Source of the DNA: VFZP01 sp043755595
GTDB taxonomy: Bacteria; Acidobacteriota; Terriglobia; Bryobacterales; Bryobacteraceae
DNA length: 64,000 nucleotides
Reading direction: 5' to 3'
Assembly: GCA_043755595.1 (NCBI GenBank)
Contig: JAYUSQ010000106.1
Span: forward strand, 1 to 64,000
Position 1 is the first letter of the stretch, and the number at the start of each line of letters is the position of its first letter. The position numbers and the translations under genes are program-made. Positions 43,657 through 52,194 of this stretch are shown here, piece by piece. The notes beneath the pieces were generated by a model. The model was not told the DNA's origin. It saw nothing but the letters and a program-made list of their open reading frames with translations, and made no database searches.

Positions 43657-45198
43657 CTAGGCTTCGAGCAGGCCGAGTTCGCAGATCGCCTGCAATTTGT
43701 TCTCGAGCGCATCGTCCAGGTGCTCCCGCGCTTCGGCGATTTGTCGCTTGGCTTCGTCCGTTTCCGGCCGGAGCGCGTCCAGCACGGCGGCGAGTTCCAC
43801 TTTGAGTTCGTCAACGGTGCGCGTGCCGTCGAGACGCTCCAGCACGAGGCGGCCGAGAGGATCCGGAACCGACACGGCTTCGCAGAATAGATTGGCCATG
43901 AATTGCTCACCGATTTGCATCCGGGCCAAGGCGCTGGCCCGCGGCCTTTCCGAGACAGCCGCAGCGAGGCGGAACGGGTGGGCGTGGAGTCTGAGGAAAT
44001 TCGCTTCGCCCAGTCGGAAGAGATTTTGCCCGAGGAGCTCAAGATTGGCTTGACCGGTGGCTCCGCTCGCGGCGACGAGATCCTGGAAGGAAACGGCGGC
44101 GGGCCACACGGCTCCCAGATGCTCCAGCGCCTTTTGCACGATCGGCTCGCCCACCAGCGCCGATCGCCCGAGCATTCCACCGTAGCGTTTGGCCTCTGGC
44201 GGATCCTCTTCCTTCAAATCCAGCCTTACGGCGGGCGCGGCGAAGTAGAGTTCGGCGACAGGTTCCCAACGGCGGCGCCGGTCGAGTTCCACGCCGTGAT
44301 GACAGAGCATAGTGTGGCGGAAGGCGCGGCCGATCAGGAAATCGGCATATTGTTCAAAGGTAACGGCATCGGCGCTCAACGACTCAAGGGCCTGTTTGAC
44401 GGGCGCGGGCAGGGAGACGGGCAAGGTCTGGCCGAATTCGGCTTCATTTAGATATTGCAGTCCGTGCCGCGCAGCCAACTGCGCGAACTCGTGGAAGAAA
44501 AAAGGCTGGTTGATGGGGCCGAGTTCATCGTAGAGCAGTACTTCGGGGTGGCTGCGGTTTGCGTGAACGCCCTCGATGAAGCGGTGGTAGGGCGAGTCCT
44601 GGAACGGGGACGCGCGGATGAAATCGATTAAGCCGAGCGACTGGCGGATCCTCGCGGCGGGCTCGGCAATATGACGCGTGTGAATCTGGAGCATGGCGCG
44701 GAGCATGTCGCGTTGAAAACTGCCTGGGTAGGCGTTGTAGCTGAGGTAGGCGACACCTTTGGGCTTCAATAAGGCGCTGCAGATGGTGAGAACGCGTTCG
44801 CGGACGGGCTCCGGCACCCAGGAGAAGAGTCCGTGGGCGAAGATGAAATCGAAATCGCCGTAAGAAGCGTCGACCTCCATCACGTCCGCGCAACGCAAGG
44901 TGACGTTCTTCAGCCCGAGGGCGGCGATTCGGGCATTGCCAATTTCGACGGGCCGCGCGGCGAGGTCGACTCCCACAAACTGGCTACCCGGCAGAGCGTA
45001 GGCGAACGCGATCAGGCTGGTCCCGTCGCCGCATCCAAGTTCGAGCATGCGGCAACTGTCGGGCGCGGCAGTCTCAAGCCCCTTCAATCGCGCCATGGCC
45101 CAGAGTCGGTCCGGCGAACACTGCGTGGCAAGGTAGGGCGGGTAGAGGATGTCGTTGTAGTCTGCGGTGGCGGCGGGCGAGGCTGGTGTCGTCGACAT
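43657..45198 (-). CDS. Methyltransferase with a methyltransferase-regulatory domain
   Basis: 513 residues. The N-terminal SAM domain has MLELGCGDGTSLIAFAYALP (motif I) and FIFAHGLFSWVPEPVRERVL. From about residue 220 it carries the regulatory domain that accompanies such enzymes (PINQPFFFHEFAQLAARHGL, GRAFRHTMLCHHG), and the C-terminus has a TRTVDELKVELAAVLDAL winged-helix-like segment. The natural substrate is unknown. It lies 47 bases from the divergent TIM-barrel gene. Confidence 0.83.
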   Translation of the reverse strand: MSTTPASPAATADYNDILYPPYLATQCSPDRLWAMARLKGLETAAPDSCRMLELGCGDGTSLIAFAYALPGSQFVGVDLAARPVEIGNARIAALGLKNVTLRCADVMEVDASYGDFDFIFAHGLFSWVPEPVRERVLTICSALLKPKGVAYLSYNAYPGSFQRDMLRAMLQIHTRHIAEPAARIRQSLGLIDFIRASPFQDSPYHRFIEGVHANRSHPEVLLYDELGPINQPFFFHEFAQLAARHGLQYLNEAEFGQTLPVSLPAPVKQALESLSADAVTFEQYADFLIGRAFRHTMLCHHGVELDRRRRWEPVAELYFAAPAVRLDLKEEDPPEAKRYGGMLGRSALVGEPIVQKALEHLGAVWPAAVSFQDLVAASGATGQANLELLGQNLFRLGEANFLRLHAHPFRLAAAVSERPRASALARMQIGEQFMANLFCEAVSVPDPLGRLVLERLDGTRTVDELKVELAAVLDALRPETDEAKRQIAEAREHLDDALENKLQAICELGLLEA

Positions 45199-45245
45199 GT
45201 AGGCGTCGCTCTGTACAATAACAGTTTCGGGAAGGAGACTTTTTC

Positions 45246-46130
45246 ATGAACCGAAGATCGTTTTTAGTAACTGGGGCCGCGGTGGGCTCTTCGCTGCAAC
45301 CGGCCGGTTTGGCTGCACCAGCGCCGGCCGCTGCAGGGCGAGCCCGGCTGCGCACGGCCATCTGCGCGTATTCGTTCCGCGAGGCGTTGGCGAAGAAGCA
45401 GATGACCTATGACGATGTGGTGCGGTGGGCTGTCGACACGCGCGTCGACGGGCTTGATCTCACCGTGTATTGGTTCCCTTCGACCGAGGACGGTTTCCTG
45501 TTGCCGCTGCGCGCGCTGGCGTATCGCAACGGCGTTGAGATCTACTCGATTTCGGTGCGCACCGATATGTGCCGGCCGACTGGAGCGGAACGCGAAGCGG
45601 AGCTGACCAAGCTGAAAAGCTGGGTGGACGTGGCCGCTAAGTTAGGGGCTGGGCACATCCGCGTTTTCGGCGGCGTCGTGCCAAAGGGGCAGACCGAAGA
45701 GGCGGCCACCGATTGGGTCGTGGAGGTGCTGAAGCGCGGCGCCGAGTATGCAGGCTCACGAGGAATTATCCTGGGTCTGGAAAATCATGGCGGCATCACG
45801 GCGCGGGCCCAGCGGATTGTCGAGATCGTCAAGAAAGTGAATTCGCCGTGGGTGGGTGTGAATCTCGACACCGGGAATTTTGAGAGCGACGCCTATAACC
45901 AGATCGCGCAGATTCTGCCTTACGCCGTCAACGTGCAATATAAGACCGAGATCAAAGTAGAGGCAGGGAAGAACGAGGCGGCCGATTGGGATAAGTTGAC
46001 TAAGATGATCGCCGATTCCGGTTATCGCGGCTATCTGGCGCTGGAGTATGAATCGAAGGAAGACCCGAAGCCGGCGATGCCGCCGTTGCTGGAGAAGCTG
46101 AACGCTCTGGCGCTCAAGTATTCGGGGTGA
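45246..46130 (+). CDS. Exported sugar phosphate isomerase/epimerase-type TIM barrel
   Basis: 294 residues; MNRRSFLVTGAAVGSS is a twin-arginine-like leader. The barrel has the xylose-isomerase-like features GLENHGGITARAQRIVEIV, VNLDTGNF and LALEYESKEDPKP, supplying Glu, His, Asp and Glu metal ligands. GGGAAGGAGA lies upstream. These proteins often accompany Gfo/Idh/MocA oxidoreductases, one of which is at 31861, but are not adjacent here. Substrate unknown. Confidence 0.85.
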   Translation: MNRRSFLVTGAAVGSSLQPAGLAAPAPAAAGRARLRTAICAYSFREALAKKQMTYDDVVRWAVDTRVDGLDLTVYWFPSTEDGFLLPLRALAYRNGVEIYSISVRTDMCRPTGAEREAELTKLKSWVDVAAKLGAGHIRVFGGVVPKGQTEEAATDWVVEVLKRGAEYAGSRGIILGLENHGGITARAQRIVEIVKKVNSPWVGVNLDTGNFESDAYNQIAQILPYAVNVQYKTEIKVEAGKNEAADWDKLTKMIADSGYRGYLALEYESKEDPKPAMPPLLEKLNALALKYSG

Positions 46131-46501
46131 GCGGGGCCGTGGCGAAGACGGATCGATTTGTCGAGTTCGTGGTCGAGCAGTTTGCGCCGCTCGGCGGGAT
46201 CACAGCGCGCGCGATGATGGGCGGTTGGTGTGTGTACTGCGATGGGGCGATTTTTGCGCTGATTGCGGCCGGCGAGGTGTATCTCAAGGGCGATGCGCTG
46301 AATATTCCGCAGTTTGAGGCGCGTGGGTTGCGGGCGTTTCAGCCGTTTCCGGATAAACCCGGCACGATGAAGTATTTTCAGGCTCCGCCGGAGATGTTTG
46401 AGGATGCGGCGGCGATGCGGGAATGGGCTGGCGGAGCGGTGGAGGCAGGACGGCGGGCGGGCGTGAAGAAGAAGGCGGGAGCGGGGAGAAAGAAGAAGTA
46501 G
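46127..46501 (+). CDS. TfoX/Sxy N-terminal-domain protein
   Basis: GTG 46127 overlaps the upstream stop (GTGA), so translation is coupled. The 124 residues contain RFVEFVVEQFAPLGGITARA, MMGGWCVYCDGAIFALIAAG and YFQAPPEMFED, the TfoX N-terminal fold, followed by a Lys/Arg-rich tail (KKKAGAGRKKK). In gamma-proteobacteria TfoX controls competence; stand-alone N-terminal domains are widespread and uncharacterised. The basic tail suggests nucleic-acid contact. Confidence 0.82.
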   Translation: MSGAVAKTDRFVEFVVEQFAPLGGITARAMMGGWCVYCDGAIFALIAAGEVYLKGDALNIPQFEARGLRAFQPFPDKPGTMKYFQAPPEMFEDAAAMREWAGGAVEAGRRAGVKKKAGAGRKKK

Positions 46502-46537
46502 TTTACTTTTTGGCCGCCGATGGCCGCCGATGAAAAA

Positions 46538-47239
46538 TCATTTGGCCAGCTTGAGCCTTCCAAACGCCGAGGGTGTGTGGAAGCTGGGTGAATTGACCGG
46601 ACGCCAGGCGAGATACTTTCGGTTTGGCTCGGCGCCTTCGATGCGATAGAGGTTCAGGCGGTACTCGCTGCCTGCGCGCGGCGAGGTGGCCGAGATCGAT
46701 TTCCAGGGGATGCGCATGGCGCAGTACCACAGATTCGTGGCCGGGTCGACGCGACTTACCCACTCAAAGCCGCTGTCCCATTCCCAATCCACTTCCTTGC
46801 CCGCGCGGTCGCGATCGACTTCGAGGTCGACCCACTCATTTTGCGGCGAAACCTCGAACTCTTTATAGCGGCCCACGTGATTCGCCTCCGCTCCTATGAA
46901 AACCTCGACCACGTCGTAGTCCCATAGGCCCCAGGTTTCCTTCTTCGCCGAAGGATTTGCTTTGAGCCTCATCTTTTCGAATTGGCTGACGAAGAGTAGG
47001 TAAAGGTATTTTTTGCTCCACACCCCACGAATTTCAGTGCGGGCGCCGGCCACTGCTACGCCGTATCTGTCGGACGTAAACACGACCTGTGCCGCAGCGG
47101 ACCACGGGGCGGCCGCCGGGTCAGTGGTGAGCGGACGGTCTTTGGCGATCCGAGGGACGACGAACGAGTCTTGGGCTGACGACACTCCGGGGGCGAGGGC
47201 AGCAGCTAAGAGGGCGCGAGCAGCGGCGGCGGCGAACAC
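46538..47239 (-). CDS. Exported CBM9-like carbohydrate-binding protein
   Basis: 233 residues after a signal peptide (AAAARALLAAALAPGVSSAQ). Conserved CBM9-like features are WSKKYLYLLFVSQFEKMR, DVVEVFIGAEANHVGRYKEF and YCAMRIPWKSI, then RLNLYRIEGAEPNRKYLAWR. This family binds carbohydrates or decorates cell-surface enzymes. It directly follows the PilZ gene with 3 bases between, so the two are probably co-expressed. Confidence 0.8.
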   Translation of the reverse strand: MFAAAAARALLAAALAPGVSSAQDSFVVPRIAKDRPLTTDPAAAPWSAAAQVVFTSDRYGVAVAGARTEIRGVWSKKYLYLLFVSQFEKMRLKANPSAKKETWGLWDYDVVEVFIGAEANHVGRYKEFEVSPQNEWVDLEVDRDRAGKEVDWEWDSGFEWVSRVDPATNLWYCAMRIPWKSISATSPRAGSEYRLNLYRIEGAEPNRKYLAWRPVNSPSFHTPSAFGRLKLAK

Positions 47240-47242
47240 GCC

Positions 47243-47554
47243 TTATTTTGACAGAATCAGGAAGCCCGATTCCCAACGCCCACCGGACGAGCGATTCCAG
47301 CACACACGCGCGGCGCCTTCGGCCCCGGCATGGCGGAATTGAACCCGCGAACCGGTCTCAAGGATCGGCGAAGAGTGGGAAGCGCGGAAGCCCGAGCGGC
47401 TGGTGTCGAGCAGCAGGCCCGAGATCATACGCGGGACCGGGCCGGCAAGAGCCAAGATCACCTCACCTTGTGACGGGACCCGGGGCTCGATTCTACGATC
47501 TGCGTCCGAAACGGCGTTCTTGGCCACCACTACTTCTTTGACTGGCATGGGCAT
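47243..47554 (-). CDS. PilZ-domain protein (c-di-GMP receptor type)
   Basis: 103 residues. Both c-di-GMP contact motifs are present: RxxxR at R21-I-E-P-R25 and DxSxxG at D50-T-S-R-S-G55. The rest is a short beta-barrel (GSRVQFRHAGAEGAARVCWN). It is a single-domain receptor likely to bind c-di-GMP and change its contact with a partner. It lies just before the CBM9-like gene and 5 kb from the GGDEF-fused ABC ATPase. Confidence 0.8.
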   Translation of the reverse strand: MPMPVKEVVVAKNAVSDADRRIEPRVPSQGEVILALAGPVPRMISGLLLDTSRSGFRASHSSPILETGSRVQFRHAGAEGAARVCWNRSSGGRWESGFLILSK

Positions 47555-47580
47555 GATAGACGTTCCTTGTTGTGTTCCCT

Positions 47581-48732
47581 TTACCTGAGCGCAGCCGCCG
47601 AAACCGGCTGCGAAGCCGTTGCGCCGACGCCGAGCGATCGCCCCAACCCGTAGGATTTCAGTTTGCGGCTCAAGGTGCGCGATGAGATGCCGAGCAGGTG
47701 AGCGGCCCGTTCCTGGTGTTGGCCGGTTTGGTCGAGCGCTCGCATGATCGCCTGCCGCTCAAGGTCTTCCAGATTCACACTGGCGCCGGCTGTCGTAAGC
47801 GGACGAGAGGCGGGCATAGAGGCTTGAGCTCCGGACAAAGACGCCGCGAAGGTGGAAAGCTGCGGGGGCGCTTCCTGGCTGACGGGTTCGTAGAACGACG
47901 TGTCTTCCATCACCAAATCGACCGCCCGTAATTCATTGATATTCATCATCACGGCCGCGCTGACAATCGCATTGCGCAGTTCGCGGACATTGCCCGGCCA
48001 CGCGTATTCCAGGATGCGATCTTCGGCGGCAGCCGACAAATAAAATGATGGGTTCTGTTGGCCCAGAAAAAATCGGGCGAGTGCGATTGCGTCCTCCGGA
48101 CGGTCTCTGAGCGGCGGCACCTGGATCCTGACCTGGCTGAGGCGATGGTAAAGGTCTGCGCGGAACCGGCCTTCGCGAATCAACTTGGGCAGATCCTGAT
48201 TGCTGGCGGCCAGCACGCGCACGTCGACGCTAATCTTTTTGTGCCCGCCGAGGCGATAGTACGGCACACGGTCAAGCACCCGGAGTAGCTTGACTTGCAT
48301 CTTCGAGTCAAGCTCACCGATCTCATCGAGGAAAAGCGTGCCCTTGTCGGCGAGTTCAAACAACCCTTGTTTAGGGGAATCGGCGCCGGAGAACGCCCCC
48401 TTTTCATAGCCGAACAGTTCGCTTTCGATCAAATGTTCGGGTAGGGCGCCGCAGTTGATGTCGACCCAAGGCTTCAAATTCCTCGGCGAATAATGATGAA
48501 TCGAACGCGCCACGACCTCTTTGCCGCTCCCGCTTTCGCCTGCAATCAGGACCGACGCTTGGGTTTGCGCGATTCTTTGGGCGCGTACGAGCACCTCGCG
48601 CATACGGGGGCTGGCGATGATGGCATCGATGCCGAGGAAGTTCTGAAGCTCGCTGCGAACGTTCATGGGGAAGTTATGACTTAAGTAGTTATCGGCTTTC
48701 GGCGCGGTTCCATCACGCCCCAGCCGCGCCAT
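47581..48732 (-). CDS. Sigma-54-dependent activator (AAA+ plus Fis-type HTH), no receiver domain
   Basis: 383 residues. AAA+ core: GESGSGKEVVARSIH (Walker A), ELFGYEKGAFSGA (the sigma-54 contact loop, GAFTGA type with Ser), GTLFLDEIGEL (Walker B), LPKLIREGRFRADLYHRL and WPGNVRELRNA. The C-terminus is a Fis-like helix-turn-helix (HQERAAHLLGISSRTLSRKL). No receiver, GAF or PAS domain precedes the AAA+ part. ATG 48732 has AAGGAAGGG ahead and is preferred over 48666. It is divergent from the ABC operon with 74 bases between, so regulation of that operon is possible. I saw no -24/-12 promoter there. Confidence 0.87.
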   Translation of the reverse strand: MARLGRDGTAPKADNYLSHNFPMNVRSELQNFLGIDAIIASPRMREVLVRAQRIAQTQASVLIAGESGSGKEVVARSIHHYSPRNLKPWVDINCGALPEHLIESELFGYEKGAFSGADSPKQGLFELADKGTLFLDEIGELDSKMQVKLLRVLDRVPYYRLGGHKKISVDVRVLAASNQDLPKLIREGRFRADLYHRLSQVRIQVPPLRDRPEDAIALARFFLGQQNPSFYLSAAAEDRILEYAWPGNVRELRNAIVSAAVMMNINELRAVDLVMEDTSFYEPVSQEAPPQLSTFAASLSGAQASMPASRPLTTAGASVNLEDLERQAIMRALDQTGQHQERAAHLLGISSRTLSRKLKSYGLGRSLGVGATASQPVSAAALR

Positions 48733-48806
48733 TCCCTTCCTTAATCGCCTCAGCGCGGGCCGAGCGATCGTCTTAGTCCCTTAGACGCTCTGGTTTCAAT
48801 CTCCTG

Positions 48807-49748
48807 TTGTCACGCGCCATTCCTGTCGATGGACTAACTGTGACCATCCGCCGAGTGGCCGCCAGGATTCTCCTCATCCCTTTGTGGATGTTTCTGGCTG
48901 GCCTCGGCGGAGCCACTTTGTTGAAATGGGCGCCGGGGGCGACGGTTGATGAGCGGGAGGTGGACCCACGTTATGGGGCCGAAGCTCTGGCCGTTATCCG
49001 GGCCGGCCGTCAGAAAGAAGATGCCAGCGCACTCTCATACTATGGATCGTTTCTCGAACGAGCCGCTCGTGGCGACTTGGGCCGGTCCGTTGCACGGGGT
49101 CGGCCGGTGAGCGAGTTGCTGGAGGGCCGGATCGGCGAAACCTTGCGCGTAGCCGGCGGAGGGCTGACGATTGCGTGGGCTGCTTCGCTTGGACTGGCCG
49201 GCGCGTGGCTTGCCACCGGGTGGAATTGGTTGGATCGGCTGGCGATGGCGGGTGGCAGCGTAGTGCTCGCCGTGCCTTCGGCGGCCATTGGCGTTTTGTT
49301 TCTGCATTGGCAATGGCCGATTGCGCTGGCGCTTGGGCTGGTGCTGTTTCCGCGCCTCTACTCTTATCTACATCACATACTCGCCGCCGCGCAGCATTTG
49401 CCGCACGTCTGGCTGGCGGTCGCCAAGGGCTTGCCGCGTTGGGCGCGCGCGCGCCGCCACGTCATTCCGCATGCGCTGCCGGCTTTGCTGCCGGTCGCGG
49501 GGTTGTCGGTCAGCATGGCGATTGGGGTACTGGTTCCGCTGGAGGTTTTAGGTGACCGGCCGGGCATTGGACAGTTGGCCTGGCAATCGGCAACCGGGCG
49601 CGATTTACCTGTGCTGGTGGTGTTGACCTGGATGGTGGCAGGGGTGACGTTGGTTGCCAATTTAGCGGGCGATCTGGGTTCGGAGTGGTCTGCCGAGCGG
49701 TTGGGCCGGCCGGCGGGCGGTCCGGCGGTTGTCGAGGTGCGCCATTGA
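48807..49748 (+). CDS. Peptide/nickel-type ABC transporter permease (DppB-like)
   Basis: About 313 residues from TTG 48807 (GTG 48840 is also possible). It keeps the usual N-terminal helix (ILLIPLWMFLAGLGGATLLK), periplasmic segment, and inner-membrane core with the EAA-like loop WLAVAKGLPRWARARRHVIP that docks on the ATPase. First gene of an ABC operon for oligopeptides or similar solutes, translationally coupled to the next permease (ATTGA overlap). Confidence 0.83.
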   Translation: MSRAIPVDGLTVTIRRVAARILLIPLWMFLAGLGGATLLKWAPGATVDEREVDPRYGAEALAVIRAGRQKEDASALSYYGSFLERAARGDLGRSVARGRPVSELLEGRIGETLRVAGGGLTIAWAASLGLAGAWLATGWNWLDRLAMAGGSVVLAVPSAAIGVLFLHWQWPIALALGLVLFPRLYSYLHHILAAAQHLPHVWLAVAKGLPRWARARRHVIPHALPALLPVAGLSVSMAIGVLVPLEVLGDRPGIGQLAWQSATGRDLPVLVVLTWMVAGVTLVANLAGDLGSEWSAERLGRPAGGPAVVEVRH

Positions 49749-50557
49749 GCCGGCGCTGGTCCCAGAGAATCGCTCAGAGCTATCTACTAGTGCTGACTGC
49801 GCTAGCCGTGGCCGGTCCAGCGCTCCTGCCCCAAGGCTACGCCGAGCAGAATCGCGAAGAGATTTCGGTGAACGCATCGATCGCGCATCCGCTTGGCACC
49901 GACGATTTGGGCCGGGACCGCATGACGAGATTTTTTGAGGGCATGCGCGTGTCGATGCTGCTCGCGCCTTTGTCGGCCCTGATCGCGGTGGGCGTGGCGG
50001 CGCTGACCGGCGTGTGGGCGGGGTGGCGAGGCGGCTGGTGGGAGCGGTCGCTAGACGGCGCATCCAATCTCTTTCTTTGTTTGCCGGGTTTTTTCATACT
50101 CATCACGGTGCGCGCGGCATTGCCGCTCGATATTTCGCCCTGGACTTCGGTGACGGTCACGTTCGGGTTGCTTGGTCTGCTTGGGTGGGCCGCTCCGTGC
50201 CGGGTGATTTGCGCGGCGACACGGTCGCTGTCGGGGGCCGCGTTTGTGACAGCGGCGCATGCTCGCGGAGTCAGGCGGTGGCGCATCGCCTTTCGTCAGC
50301 TGCTACCGAACCTGCGCCCGGTGCTGGCCGCGCAGTTCTGGACCAGCGTTCCGTTGTTCCTGCTGGCCGAGGCGAATTTGAGTTTTCTTGGTCTGGGTGT
50401 GGCCGAACCCTTACCGAGTTGGGGGTCGATGCTCAGGGAGCTGGAGCGGCCCGGACTGATTGCGGCGCAGCCGGCCGCACTGGCTCCGGTACTTGCGCTT
50501 GCGTTGTGTGTGATGGCTTTGCAGGCGGCCGGGCCATCGCGGCAGGTGAACGCATGA
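49745..50557 (+). CDS. Peptide/nickel-type ABC transporter permease (DppC-like)
   Basis: TTG 49745 overlaps the upstream stop and gives 270 residues. The frame is open earlier, but that part duplicates coding of the dppB-like tail. HPLGTDDLGRDRMTRFFEGM is the family signature after the first helix. The EAA loop is VTAAHARGVRRWRIAFRQLL, and LAEANLSFLGLGVAEPLPSW is a hallmark DppC ending. It pairs with the DppB-like subunit to form the membrane channel. Confidence 0.87.
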   Translation: MSRRWSQRIAQSYLLVLTALAVAGPALLPQGYAEQNREEISVNASIAHPLGTDDLGRDRMTRFFEGMRVSMLLAPLSALIAVGVAALTGVWAGWRGGWWERSLDGASNLFLCLPGFFILITVRAALPLDISPWTSVTVTFGLLGLLGWAAPCRVICAATRSLSGAAFVTAAHARGVRRWRIAFRQLLPNLRPVLAAQFWTSVPLFLLAEANLSFLGLGVAEPLPSWGSMLRELERPGLIAAQPAALAPVLALALCVMALQAAGPSRQVNA

Positions 50558-52194
50558 TCAAGCTCGCGGCCTTGCTCTTGGCCGGCGCCGTTGCGGCGTC
50601 TTCGCAATGGGGCGGCACGCTGCGGTTTGCGGTAAGCGGTGAACCGAAGGGAATGCATCCGTGGTTGGCGGCCGACGCGCCGTCGCAGGCCATCGCCTAT
50701 TTGACGTCGGCCGGGTTGATCCGAATTCACCGTGTGACCCAGAAGGTGGAACCGGCGCTTGCCACGGCCTGGAAATGGTCCGAAGGGGGGCGCACGATTA
50801 CCTTTGAGTTGCGCAAGGGAGTGCGATTTTCCGACGGCGCACCATTTTCCGCTGAAGACGTGGCCGCTTCGATCCGTCAAGTTGTCGACCCTGCGCTTGT
50901 TTCGCCTCATGCCGCTGTTTTGCGTGTAGGCGGCGAAGCTCCGGTGGCGGCGGTGCTGACGCCGCTGCGAGTCTCCATTCGTTTCGCCGCGCCTCCGGCC
51001 GGGTGGGAGCGTTTGTTCGGGGATTTGGCGATCTTGCCCGCCGGCAACGCGAAGGCCGAGCCGCCGCCAGGGCTTGGACCATTCATGGTTACAGCGCGTA
51101 AAGCGGGTTCAGGCATGGTGCTCAGGCGCAACCCCTACTACTGGCGTTCGGCCGCGGGCGGGCGGGCGCTGCCGTATGTCGAAGCGGTGGAAATATCGGT
51201 GCAATCCAACCGCGAAATCGAGTTGCTGCGCTTCTCGCGCGGCGAATTGGATTTGATCAATCGGCTGGAACCCACCGCGTTTACGAGGTTGGCGGCGTCC
51301 CACCCGAAAGCGGCGCGCAATCTTGGGCCATCGCTTGACCCTGAATTGATGTGGTTCAATCAGACCGGTCAGGTGGCTCCGGCTTACAAGGCCGTCTGGT
51401 TCCGGTCGCGGCTTTTCCGACAGGCTGTTTCGTTAGCCATTCGCCGGGCCGATCTGGCGCGCATTGCCTGGCAGTCGCTGGCAACTGCGGCCGATGGCCC
51501 GGTGTCGCCCGCCAACAAGGCGTGGGTGAATGATTCGCTCGGGCCGGAGAAATTCGATGTCGGCCAGGCGAAGCGTCTGCTTGAGAAAGACGGATTCCGG
51601 CTGGTTGGCGGCCGGCTCCTCGATCGGGAAGGGCATCCGGTTGAATTCAGTCTGATCACCAACGCCGGCAACGCCGCGCGTCAGCGCATGGGAACCCTGA
51701 TTCAGCAGGACCTAAAGGCGCTCGGCATGGAAGTGCGGCTGGCGGCGCTTGACTTCCCGTCGTTGATCGAGCGGATCTCGCGCACTTTCGCCTACGACGC
51801 TTGCTTGCTTGGTCAGAATAACGTCGATCCGGACCCGAACGGGCTGATGAATATTTGGTTGAGTTCGGCGCCGAACAATCCGTGGCGGCCTTTGCAGGCT
51901 ACGCCTTCGACGCTCTGGGAGGCCGAAATCGACCGGTTGATGCGAACCCAAGCGGCTACCCAGGATGCCGGTGCGCGCCGCAAGGCTTTTGCCCGGGTGC
52001 AGGAAATCGCCCGGATTGAAGAGCCGGTGATCTATCTGGTCTACAAGAATTTGCTTTCAGCGGTAGGCGAGCGCTTGCAAAACGTACAGCCCGCCTTGCT
52101 GTATCCCCATGTTTTCTGGAACGCCGACGAACTTTCGGTGCTTCCCGCCGCGGCAACCGCGACGGCCGCCCCCCAACTCTCCAGCCTACGGTGA
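50554..52194 (+). CDS. Periplasmic oligopeptide-type solute-binding protein (SBP family 5)
   Basis: ATG 50554 overlaps the permease stop (ATGA) with AGGTGA ahead. 546 residues with signal peptide (MIKLAALLLAGAVAASSQWG). Family-5 features: PALATAWKWSEGGRTITFEL, LRKGVRFSDGAPFSAEDVAA, LRRNPYYW and RLFRQAVSLAIRRADLARIA. It captures peptides or similar ligands for the two permeases. No lipobox cysteine is seen near the signal end, so it is probably a free periplasmic protein. Confidence 0.87.
   Translation: MIKLAALLLAGAVAASSQWGGTLRFAVSGEPKGMHPWLAADAPSQAIAYLTSAGLIRIHRVTQKVEPALATAWKWSEGGRTITFELRKGVRFSDGAPFSAEDVAASIRQVVDPALVSPHAAVLRVGGEAPVAAVLTPLRVSIRFAAPPAGWERLFGDLAILPAGNAKAEPPPGLGPFMVTARKAGSGMVLRRNPYYWRSAAGGRALPYVEAVEISVQSNREIELLRFSRGELDLINRLEPTAFTRLAASHPKAARNLGPSLDPELMWFNQTGQVAPAYKAVWFRSRLFRQAVSLAIRRADLARIAWQSLATAADGPVSPANKAWVNDSLGPEKFDVGQAKRLLEKDGFRLVGGRLLDREGHPVEFSLITNAGNAARQRMGTLIQQDLKALGMEVRLAALDFPSLIERISRTFAYDACLLGQNNVDPDPNGLMNIWLSSAPNNPWRPLQATPSTLWEAEIDRLMRTQAATQDAGARRKAFARVQEIARIEEPVIYLVYKNLLSAVGERLQNVQPALLYPHVFWNADELSVLPAAATATAAPQLSSLR

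Noticed and set aside
48733..48806. Sigma-54 promoter for the ABC operon
   Set aside because: No TGGC-N8-TGC pair with correct spacing was found in the divergent gap, so a direct link to the adjacent activator is not supported by sequence.
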